From: Thiomicrospira pelophila DSM 1534
GTDB taxonomy: Bacteria > Pseudomonadota > Gammaproteobacteria > Thiomicrospirales > Thiomicrospiraceae
DNA: 64,000 nucleotides
Assembly: GCF_000711195.1 (NCBI RefSeq)
Contig: NZ_JOMR01000001.1
Coordinates: 1,550,001-1,614,000 of the forward strand
Reading direction: 5' to 3'
Shown: positions 53,690-61,250 of the stretch, piece after piece
Layout: each line of letters starts with the position of its first letter
Position numbering within the stretch: the stretch's first letter is position 1
Notes under the pieces: model-generated
Databases searched by the model: none
Seen by the model: only the letters and a program-made list of their open reading frames with translations
Told to the model about the DNA's origin: nothing
Program-made: the position numbers and the translations under genes

Positions 53690-56085
53690 GATTCAGCCTT
53701 AGGGCCTCTAGGCTTACGTTTTTTGCGATAATTACGCGAACGGCGTTTTTTCTTCGGTTTGCCTTCACCATCCTCATCCGAGTCTGCTTGAGGCAAATCG
53801 TTGTTAGCTTCAACTTTATCCACCGAGTCACCCTCTAAAACTGGGTTTGGGTTTAAATGGCGGATTAAACGCAGGTCAATTTTTCGCGTGTCTAAAACGA
53901 CTTGTGCAACTTGAACTTCAACACGATCGCCTAAACGATAAACCAAACCAGTACGTTCACCTTTTAAACAATGACGCACAGGATCGAAATGGAAATAGTC
54001 TTCGCCCAGCTCAGTAATGTGCACTAAGCCTTCGATATATAAATCGTCCAACTCAACAAACATGCCGAAACTGGTGACCGAAGAAATAACCGCCTGATAC
54101 TGCTCACCCAAACGGTGTGACAAGAACTCACACTTCAAGAAGGTAACGGCATCACGCGTAGCTTCATCCGCTCGACGCTCGCTATCTGAGCAATGACGAC
54201 CAAAGACCTCCATCTGACTTTCAGTGTAAGCAAAACCTTCGGTTCCTTGCTTCAACCAAGCGTGACGAATTGCACGATGAATTAACAAATCTGGATAACG
54301 ACGAATTGGCGAAGTAAAATGCGCATAATGCTCATAATTCAAACCAAAATGCCCTTTGTTCTCTGGCTGATACACGGCCTGATTCATACTTCTTAGCATC
54401 ACGGTTTTAACCAAGTGAGAATAAGACTTACCTTCAACTTGACTCATGACTGCATCAAAATCTTGTGCGGTAGGCTCATCGCCTCCACCTAACTGCAAAC
54501 CAAAATCTGCTAAAAAGCCTTTTAACTTTTTAAGCTTTTCTTCTTTTGGCTTTTCGTGCACACGGTAAAGGATCGGCAGCTTATGCCATTTTAGGAAACG
54601 AGCTGTAGCCACGTTTGCCATTAACATACATTCTTCAATGAGCTTATGCGCTTCGTTGCGAACCACTGGGATGATTTTATCGATCTTACGATCGGCATCA
54701 AAAATCATTTGGGTTTCAACCGTATCAAACTCTAATGCACCGCGCTCAGAACGCGATTTTAATAGAATTTTGTAAAGTTCATTTAAGGATTCAATATGTT
54801 CAACCATCGGCGCAAACGTTTGCTTATGCTCACTTTGCTCATTCGTCAAAATATCGTGTACCTGGTTATAGGTTAAACGCGCTTTAGAATTCATTACGGC
54901 TTGATAGAACTGGCTACGCTCAAGCTGGCCATCATCCGAAATATTCATGTCGCAAACCATACATAAACGGTCAACCTGTGGATTCAACGAACATAATTCG
55001 TTTGACAGTTTTTCCGGCAACATAGGAATAACACGTTGTGGGAAATAAACCGAATTCCCACGCTTATAGGCTTCTTTATCAAGCTCACTGCCTGGTTTGA
55101 CATAATGCGACACATCCGCAATTGCCACCACTAAACGCCAACCATTTTTACGGCGTTTGGCAAAAACGGCATCATCGAAATCCTTAGAATCCGCGCCATC
55201 AATCGTCATTAGCGGTAGGTGGCGTAAATCTTTGCGGCCTTCCATATCCGCTTCTGTGACCTGATTTGGAATTTGATCCAACTCAGCCAGTAAGCTTTCC
55301 GGCCATTCGTTCGGAATACCAAACGCATGAATCGCAGTATCAATCTCCATCCCTGGCGCCATATAGTCGCCCATAATCTCAACGATTTTACCAATCGGGC
55401 CATGACGTCTTGAAGGCTGCATCAGGATATCTACCAAAACAATTTGGCCTTCCTGAGCGCCCAATAAACCATCAGCGGGCACAAATACATCTTGGGTGAT
55501 GCGATTATTGTTGGGATGAACCCAAGCCATGTTTTCTTCTATGTGTACTCGACCTACTAACTGGGTTGAATTATGATGCGTTACTTCGATAATGGTCGCT
55601 TCTTTACGACCACGGCGATCTTCACCAATAACGGAGGCTATGACCTCGTCACCGTGTAAGACTTTATGCATCTCTTGAGCCGACAAAAATAGATCGTCGT
55701 CCATAGAATCCGTGCTTAAAAAGCCAAAGCCGTCGGGGTGGCCAATGACCTTACCTTTAATCAAATCCATTTTCTGAATCAAGCCAAACGCACCACGACG
55801 ATTCTTTATTAACTGGCCATCACGTAGCATCGCTTTTAAACGACGCGACAAAGCTTCGAAACGCTCTTCGTCTTCAGGAAAGATATCTAGGCTATCAGCC
55901 AATTGTTCCAAACGCATCGGCTTATTGACTTGCTCAAGGTGTTCTAGGATAAACTCTCGACTTGGAATAGGGTTGTCGTACTTTTCAGCTTCGCGCTGGG
56001 CAAAAGGATCATCAACGGATGCAATATTTTCTTTAGTCACTCGATACCATCTTAAATTTTGCGGCCCGGTAAAATAATTTCCCAT
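53686..56085 (-). CDS. rnr: Ribonuclease R
   Basis: RNase R is a processive 3'-5' exonuclease that degrades structured RNA. Domains in order: N-terminal winged helix (REFILEHLEQVNKPMRLEQL, 20 residues), cold-shock domains, the RNB catalytic domain with DGADSKDFDDAVFA (metal-binding aspartates), an S1 domain (QYQAVISSVTSFGMFVELDD, 20 residues) and a basic C-terminal tail with KKKRRSRNYRKKRKPRG. The ATG at 56085 (799 aa) is preferred; its AGG ribosome site is supplied by a variant copy of the dispersed palindrome. A shorter start at GTG (residue 16 of this frame) near VTKENIASV is possible, since other RNase R proteins begin near DPFQEREAEKY. Confidence 0.95.
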   Translation of the reverse strand: MGNYFTGPQNLRWYRVTKENIASVDDPFAQREAEKYDNPIPSREFILEHLEQVNKPMRLEQLADSLDIFPEDEERFEALSRRLKAMLRDGQLIKNRRGAFGLIQKMDLIKGKVIGHPDGFGFLSTDSMDDDLFLSAQEMHKVLHGDEVIASVIGEDRRGRKEATIIEVTHHNSTQLVGRVHIEENMAWVHPNNNRITQDVFVPADGLLGAQEGQIVLVDILMQPSRRHGPIGKIVEIMGDYMAPGMEIDTAIHAFGIPNEWPESLLAELDQIPNQVTEADMEGRKDLRHLPLMTIDGADSKDFDDAVFAKRRKNGWRLVVAIADVSHYVKPGSELDKEAYKRGNSVYFPQRVIPMLPEKLSNELCSLNPQVDRLCMVCDMNISDDGQLERSQFYQAVMNSKARLTYNQVHDILTNEQSEHKQTFAPMVEHIESLNELYKILLKSRSERGALEFDTVETQMIFDADRKIDKIIPVVRNEAHKLIEECMLMANVATARFLKWHKLPILYRVHEKPKEEKLKKLKGFLADFGLQLGGGDEPTAQDFDAVMSQVEGKSYSHLVKTVMLRSMNQAVYQPENKGHFGLNYEHYAHFTSPIRRYPDLLIHRAIRHAWLKQGTEGFAYTESQMEVFGRHCSDSERRADEATRDAVTFLKCEFLSHRLGEQYQAVISSVTSFGMFVELDDLYIEGLVHITELGEDYFHFDPVRHCLKGERTGLVYRLGDRVEVQVAQVVLDTRKIDLRLIRHLNPNPVLEGDSVDKVEANNDLPQADSDEDGEGKPKKKRRSRNYRKKRKPRGPKAES

Positions 56086-56086
56086 T

Positions 56087-56098
56087 ACCAAGCCTGGT
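56087..56098. repeat. Dispersed palindrome variant at the rnr start
   Basis: ACCAAGCCTGGT lies directly before the rnr ATG. Read on the minus strand it supplies the AGG of the ribosome site, so a hairpin here could hide the start. Confidence 0.7.
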
Positions 56099-56458
56099 TA
56101 AATGCGTGTGCAAGGGTTACTCGCAGAAGTTGTTGTTGGCGTTTTACTAAAAACCCAAATAAAAACAGTTGGGATTATAACAGACTCCGACCAAACACCT
56201 GCAACCTTATTATTCGCCAAACCTATGATATATGATGACTTTAACCAAAAACGAATATCCAGCGTGGCATTCTTTTAAAATTTAAAAAACCGCTAAAGCT
56301 ATAATTAAGAAACAGAAAGATCTACCTAAGCCTTTGTTTTATATAGCTAAAAACCACTATCCAAACTCATTGTTACGCTTTTAACAAAGAATTACTGGTA
56401 AATTGCAACCACACTTACTAGAATTGGACTCTATCCTTAAGACTTTTTAGGTAAAACC
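56092..56458. other. Spacer between rnr and mltF
   Basis: A 367-bp divergent AT-rich spacer that must hold both promoters. No gene and no clear operator seen. Confidence 0.5.
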
Positions 56459-57919
56459 TTGCTGCAAATTACGCTATCCATGCTAGTGATACTCGCGGGA
56501 CTCTTCAGCCCTGCCACCCCACAAGCGCAAGTTTTGCCTGTTGAAGCAGAGACATCCTTCTACAACCGCGTCAATGAACCTTTTTTTGGCGACCTTAAAG
56601 AGATGCGCGAACGTCGTATTATTCGCGTGTTAGTTAGCTACAACCGAACCAACTATTTCATGTCAGATGCCGGTACTCAAGGCATTGAATTTGAGCTTTT
56701 AAAATCCTACGAAAACTACCTTAATCGCGGACCTCTCAGAGAGCGCTACCAAACGCATATCGTCTTTATTGTCGTGCCATTTAACGAGCTAATGGATCAC
56801 TTACTCAGCGGGCATGGCGACTTGATCGCTTCAGGTTTAACCATCACGCCTGGTCGTCAAGCGCGTGTTGACTTTAGCGTACCTTACATAAAGAATGTCA
56901 CCGAAGTTTTGGTGTCTCACCCACGCTCACCAACAGTTAAACGCCTAGAAGACTTATCTGGACAACGCGTCATAGTGGTCGCCGACAGCAGCTATATCGT
57001 AAACTTGGAAATGACAAATCAAGCTTTAGGTCAAGCAGGCCTTACCCCGATTGAAATCGTCAAAGCCGCGCCAATCCTGGATGCTGAAGACTTATTGGAA
57101 ATGGTAAATGCAGAAATCTACGACTTTACGGTAGTTGATAACCACATCGCCCGAGCCTGGTCATCGGTATTTAGTAATATAAAAATTCACGAGGATTTTA
57201 TTCTTTACCATAACGGCCAAGTTGCTTGGGCTGTGCGCAAAGAGAACCCCAAGCTTAAAGCCTCACTTAACCAATACATCAATCGCTACGCCAAGCCCGG
57301 CCGTTTTTTAAGCAATGTGCTTTATACCAAATATTTTGAACTGGGTGCCGGCATCAACCAACGGCCGCTATCGCAAGACATTCTTCGTCAAGTCGACTTT
57401 TTAAAACCCTATTTTCAACTTTACGCTAATTTTTATGACCTAGACTGGTTACTGGTCGCAGCGACGGCTTATCAAGAATCGCGATTCCAGCAAGATACGA
57501 TTAGCAACAAAGGCGCAATCGGCATTATGCAGGTACGCCCTAGTACAGCTCGAGCAAAATCCGTCAACATACCGAACATCACCGACATAGAGCAAAACAT
57601 CCATGCTGGAACTCGATATCTCGCACATTTGAAAGAGCACTACTTCAGTACGCCTGACTACACTGAAGATGAAAGTTTAAACTTCACCCTCGCAGCCTAT
57701 AATGCGGGCCCCACTCGTATTCGACAACTGCAACGCTTAGCCGAACGCCAGGGATTGAATCCTTACAAATGGTTTTACAACGTTGAGCAACTAGCGCGTA
57801 CGCGAATTGGACAGGAAACAGTGAATTATGTGATTAGCATTCAAAAACATCGCGTTGCACTCGAGTCGGCGCAACGTTTAGAGCTGGAAAAGCGTTTAGC
57901 CAGAGGCCTCTTCCCCTAG
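56459..57919 (+). CDS. mltF: Membrane-bound lytic murein transglycosylase F
   Basis: MltF cleaves peptidoglycan to 1,6-anhydro products. The 486-residue protein has an N-terminal signal (LSMLVILAGLFSPATPQAQ), a solute-binding-protein domain (about 50-275, with DLIASGLTITPGRQARVDFS, 20 residues) that acts as a regulatory module, and a C-terminal SLT domain (about 300-465) with the catalytic Glu in TAYQESRFQ, GAIGIMQVRPSTA and AAYNAGPTRI. No lipobox cysteine is seen, so it is probably soluble or signal-anchored. The start is a TTG at 56459, seven bases after AGG; no ATG is available in the signal region apart from one that would shorten it. Confidence 0.9.
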   Translation: MLQITLSMLVILAGLFSPATPQAQVLPVEAETSFYNRVNEPFFGDLKEMRERRIIRVLVSYNRTNYFMSDAGTQGIEFELLKSYENYLNRGPLRERYQTHIVFIVVPFNELMDHLLSGHGDLIASGLTITPGRQARVDFSVPYIKNVTEVLVSHPRSPTVKRLEDLSGQRVIVVADSSYIVNLEMTNQALGQAGLTPIEIVKAAPILDAEDLLEMVNAEIYDFTVVDNHIARAWSSVFSNIKIHEDFILYHNGQVAWAVRKENPKLKASLNQYINRYAKPGRFLSNVLYTKYFELGAGINQRPLSQDILRQVDFLKPYFQLYANFYDLDWLLVAATAYQESRFQQDTISNKGAIGIMQVRPSTARAKSVNIPNITDIEQNIHAGTRYLAHLKEHYFSTPDYTEDESLNFTLAAYNAGPTRIRQLQRLAERQGLNPYKWFYNVEQLARTRIGQETVNYVISIQKHRVALESAQRLELEKRLARGLFP

Positions 57920-57935
57920 CATGAACGATCCCATT

Positions 57936-59381
57936 TTATTGAGAGGGGCGATAAACAAATACATTCTCCACACCCTGATCCCGCAAATATTGCGCGTGTA
58001 GCTGGCTCATTACACCCTTCTGACAATACAACAAATAACGGGACGACTTATTCCAAGTTTTAACCGATTGATTTAACTCATAAAAAGGTACACTTAATGC
58101 ATCATCTAGTGGGGCTAATTTCTGCTCATTTTCGGCTCGAATATCTACCACAACATCACCCGATTGCAGCTCGGAAATAATTTCCACCGGAGCGGCGGCC
58201 ACAATTTGATCAACTAATTGATCCACCGGTTGAATATCACGTTTGTCGACCGCCTCATCTAACACGGCCATATCAAATTTACTGGCTTCGGATAAGGTTC
58301 GATGAAATGAAGCTTTGGTGACTGGATTTTTTGAAATAACACCGCAGTATTCCGGCATACTTTCAGCAAAATGCTTGGTACCAATTTGTTCCGCAATTGA
58401 AATAATATCGGGCTTATTCATCATTGCCAAAGGGCGCAATACTAGCATGGAGCTCGCTTCATCAATCACCGCTAAGTTCTTCAATGTCTGACTGGAAACC
58501 TGTGCCACGCTCTCCCCTGTAATCAAAGCGTATACATCGAGCTCTTTCGCAATTTTTTCAGACGCCTGTAACATCAAACGCTTAAGCATCACCCCCATAT
58601 AGCTTTCATGTACTGACTTAAACAATTCGGCCACCACCCCCTCAAACGGCACACTAATAAATTTAATGCGATGGGATGATTCATAACGATTCCACAAATA
58701 AATCGCAACTTGTTTAACACCCAGCTCATGCGCGGTACCACCCAAATTAAAAAATATGAAATGGGTTTTAATGCCACGTTTAATCGCCAAATAACTCGCC
58801 ACTGTCGAATCAAACCCACCTGACATTAAAGACAAAGCTTCACTTTGACTGCCCAGCGGGTAACCACCTAAGCCAGGGTAACGAGCTTCAATAATATTCA
58901 AAAAACCATCAAACACATCAAATTCAATTTTAACTTCTGCATTATGCAGACTGACACCTTTCGACTCGCCCTGGTTAAACAGTACATGACCCGTTTCACG
59001 CTCCAATTGCATTGAATCAAAATCATGTTCACCGGTACGCTTAGCACGCACAACGAAAGTTTTGCCTTTAATCAAAGGTAAAGCGAATGGCACAACTTTT
59101 TCAACCACACTTTCTAAAGTATCAATCGGGTATTGCTTTACCTGCCAAATTTGGTCAACTCCAGGAGTATTTAATAATACGCCTTGCGCGGCCGCCACCA
59201 GGCCTGGTGATGAATCGGGCACAAACACTTCAATCTTATCCCAGTATTTTTTTGTAACGATCTCTTCATCCAGTCGCTTCAATAAGCGCAACAGGTTTTC
59301 ATGCAACTGGCGCACCATTTTCTTTTTAACGGCATCACCTTTAATCATAATTTCTGGGAAAAATTTAACTATATACTTCAT
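57936..59381 (-). CDS. thiI: tRNA 4-thiouridine synthase ThiI with rhodanese domain
   Basis: ThiI makes 4-thiouridine at tRNA position 8 and can serve thiamine thiazole synthesis. The 481-residue protein has the N-terminal ferredoxin-like and THUMP domains, the PP-loop SGGFDSTVASYL, the CxxN-type cysteine in MPEYCGVISKNP, and a C-terminal rhodanese domain with the sulfur-carrying Cys in LLYCQKGVMSQLH. This long form matches E. coli ThiI (482 aa). A perfect dispersed palindrome encodes SPGLVAAA in the THUMP region. It converges on mltF with a 16-bp gap. Confidence 0.95.
   Translation of the reverse strand: MKYIVKFFPEIMIKGDAVKKKMVRQLHENLLRLLKRLDEEIVTKKYWDKIEVFVPDSSPGLVAAAQGVLLNTPGVDQIWQVKQYPIDTLESVVEKVVPFALPLIKGKTFVVRAKRTGEHDFDSMQLERETGHVLFNQGESKGVSLHNAEVKIEFDVFDGFLNIIEARYPGLGGYPLGSQSEALSLMSGGFDSTVASYLAIKRGIKTHFIFFNLGGTAHELGVKQVAIYLWNRYESSHRIKFISVPFEGVVAELFKSVHESYMGVMLKRLMLQASEKIAKELDVYALITGESVAQVSSQTLKNLAVIDEASSMLVLRPLAMMNKPDIISIAEQIGTKHFAESMPEYCGVISKNPVTKASFHRTLSEASKFDMAVLDEAVDKRDIQPVDQLVDQIVAAAPVEIISELQSGDVVVDIRAENEQKLAPLDDALSVPFYELNQSVKTWNKSSRYLLYCQKGVMSQLHAQYLRDQGVENVFVYRPSQ
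59196..59209. repeat. Dispersed palindrome CACCAGGCCTGGTG in thiI
   Basis: Perfect 14-bp copy, encodes PGLV in the minus-strand frame, between two strands of the N-terminal domain. Confidence 0.9.
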
Positions 59382-59510
59382 TGATTTTGTTCTTTTTTAT
59401 ACACAATATTTACTGGATTATGGATTGCATTATTACTTCAACAATGCTTGTTTTTTTTGGGACTTAGCGTTAAGCTAGCCGGATTTTTAAACTAACTAAG
59501 AGAGCAATCC

Positions 59511-60485
59511 ATGATTAGACTGCATGAAATTCTTAAACGCGACGGCGTCAATCCTGAGCTTCAACAAGTAATCCGCCATACAATGGTAGCGTGTAAAGAG
59601 ATTTCACACAAATTAGGCCAGGGTGAATTAGCCGGTATTCTAGGCTCAAGCGTCACTGAAAACGTACAGGGCGAAACTCAAAAATTGCTAGACGTTGTTT
59701 CAAACGATCTTCTAAAGCAGATCCTAATTGAAGACAACTGCGTTAAAGGGATTGCCTCTGAAGAAGAAGATTATACCGTTGCCGGTACACCTGATGGCAA
59801 ATACCTTGTATTATTTGACCCACTAGACGGGTCGTCTAACATTGATGTTAACCTGTCTGTCGGTACTATCTTCTCAATCCTAGAAGCACCGGATGACAGC
59901 CGCCAAGGCGACGATCAAAATATCTACCTACAAAATGGCCGCAAGCAAGTTGCCGCCGGTTATGTATTGTACGGCCCATCAAGCCTATTGGTTTTAACAA
60001 CCGGTAAAGGCGTTAACTTCTTCACCCTAGATCGTCATATCGGTGAATACGTGATTACGCGTGAACAGGTCAAAATTCCAACTGAAACCAGTGAATTTGC
60101 AATCAACATGTCTAACCAGCGTTTCTGGGAAGATGGCATGAAAAGCTACATCAACGATTGTTTAGCTGGCGAAACCGGCCCACTAGGTAAGCGTTACAAT
60201 ATGCGCTGGGTCGCCTCAATGGTAGCTGAAGTTCACCGTATTTTAGTTCGTGGCGGCATCTTTATGTACCCATGGGATAGCCGTGAGCCAAACAAGCCAG
60301 GTAAACTTCGTCTAATGTACGAAGGTAACCCAATGAGCATGCTGATTGAACAAGCGGGTGGTTTATCAACCACTGGGCGTGAACACATCATGGACGTTGA
60401 ACCTAAAGACATTCACCAACGTTGCCCAGTCATGTTGGGTTCAAAAACTGAAGTTGAAAAGGCGATGTCTTACTTAAAAGACTAA
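59511..60485 (+). CDS. fbp: Fructose-1,6-bisphosphatase class I
   Basis: FBPase hydrolyses fructose-1,6-bisphosphate in gluconeogenesis and the Calvin cycle. The 324-residue protein has the metal-site motif DPLDGSSNIDVNLSVGTIFS (20 residues), ASEEED before it and the phosphate-site KPGKLRLMYEGNPM. It lacks the eukaryotic N-terminal AMP-loop length. AGAGAG lies before the ATG at 59511. It sits with ppa and ppc, all on the plus strand, but is closed by its own terminator. Confidence 0.97.
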   Translation: MIRLHEILKRDGVNPELQQVIRHTMVACKEISHKLGQGELAGILGSSVTENVQGETQKLLDVVSNDLLKQILIEDNCVKGIASEEEDYTVAGTPDGKYLVLFDPLDGSSNIDVNLSVGTIFSILEAPDDSRQGDDQNIYLQNGRKQVAAGYVLYGPSSLLVLTTGKGVNFFTLDRHIGEYVITREQVKIPTETSEFAINMSNQRFWEDGMKSYINDCLAGETGPLGKRYNMRWVASMVAEVHRILVRGGIFMYPWDSREPNKPGKLRLMYEGNPMSMLIEQAGGLSTTGREHIMDVEPKDIHQRCPVMLGSKTEVEKAMSYLKD

Positions 60486-60508
60486 GGGTTACCCACCTTA
60501 ATCCACTT

Positions 60509-60538
60509 CCACCCGCTCCTCGCGGGTGGTTTTGTTTT
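60509..60538 (+). terminator. Rho-independent terminator of fbp
   Basis: CCACCCGC (60509-60516) pairs with GCGGGTGG (60522-60529), loop TCCTC, followed by TTTTGTTTT. It lies 23 bp after the fbp stop and 23 bp before the ppa start. Confidence 0.93.
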
Positions 60539-60560
60539 ACTCTAATGAAAGGAAATTATC

Positions 60561-61085
60561 ATGGGTTATGCTGCCGTTACTGCAGGCCAAGATTTGCCAA
60601 ATGATATCAACGTTATCATCGAAATTTCAGCCTTTGCTGCACCAATTAAGTATGAAGTCGATAAAGACACAGATCTTGTATGGGTTGACCGTTTACAAGG
60701 TGCGACCATGTCTTATCCGGCCAACTATGGCTACATTAACCAAACCTTAGCCAACGATGGCGATCCAGTAGACGTATTGGTTGTCACACCCCATCCATTA
60801 ATGGTGGGTTCAGTAATTCGCTGTCGCCCAATTGGGGTTCTAAAAATGAGCGATGATGGTGGCGAAGACGCCAAAGTGATTGCTGTACCGATCAACAAGC
60901 TCACGCCCATCTATAAAGACATCAGTGCCGTTGAGCAGATCCCGCTTTTAAAAGAGCAAATCGAACACTTCTTTAAGCACTATAAAGATCTTGAACCTGG
61001 AAAATGGGTGAAAATTGATGGCTGGGAAGATGTGGAATCCGCACGTAAAGAAATTCTAGACGGCGCCAAGCGCTACCAAGCTTAA
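60561..61085 (+). CDS. ppa: Soluble inorganic pyrophosphatase (family I)
   Basis: Ppa hydrolyses pyrophosphate and pulls biosynthesis forward. The 174-residue protein has the family I metal-site motif [18 protein letters not shown] and NYGYINQTL. Length equals E. coli Ppa (176). AAAGGA lies before the ATG. In the same window a PPi-type phosphofructokinase competes for or produces PPi, so the balance between the two enzymes is of interest. Confidence 0.97.
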   Translation: MGYAAVTAGQDLPNDINVIIEISAFAAPIKYEVDKDTDLVWVDRLQGATMSYPANYGYINQTLANDGDPVDVLVVTPHPLMVGSVIRCRPIGVLKMSDDGGEDAKVIAVPINKLTPIYKDISAVEQIPLLKEQIEHFFKHYKDLEPGKWVKIDGWEDVESARKEILDGAKRYQA

Positions 61086-61123
61086 GCTTTCGTAATATAC
61101 TCGTATTATCGGTTAAATCTACC

Positions 61124-61152
61124 TAGTGTGTATTATTCAAAAATACACACTA
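61124..61152. terminator. Hairpin between ppa and ppc
   Basis: TAGTGTGTATT (61124-61134) pairs perfectly with AATACACACTA (61142-61152), loop ATTCAAA. An A/T-rich run follows with no long T-run. It probably ends ppa transcripts. Confidence 0.6.
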
Positions 61153-61206
61153 AATCCTTTCTTTACTCCCTCTCACTATGTTTTCAATCTTGAACCCGCT
61201 GAAATC

Positions 61207-61215
61207 TGCTATAAT
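61207..61215 (+). promoter_or_regulatory. Extended -10 promoter of ppc
   Basis: TGCTATAAT is a perfect TATAAT with the TGn extension, 36 bp before the ppc ATG. A TTGAAC at 61190-61195 is too close (14 bp) to be an ordinary -35 box, in line with an extended -10 promoter. Confidence 0.6.
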
Positions 61216-61250
61216 TGTGCAAATTTTTTACGCATAGAGATTTCTTTTTT

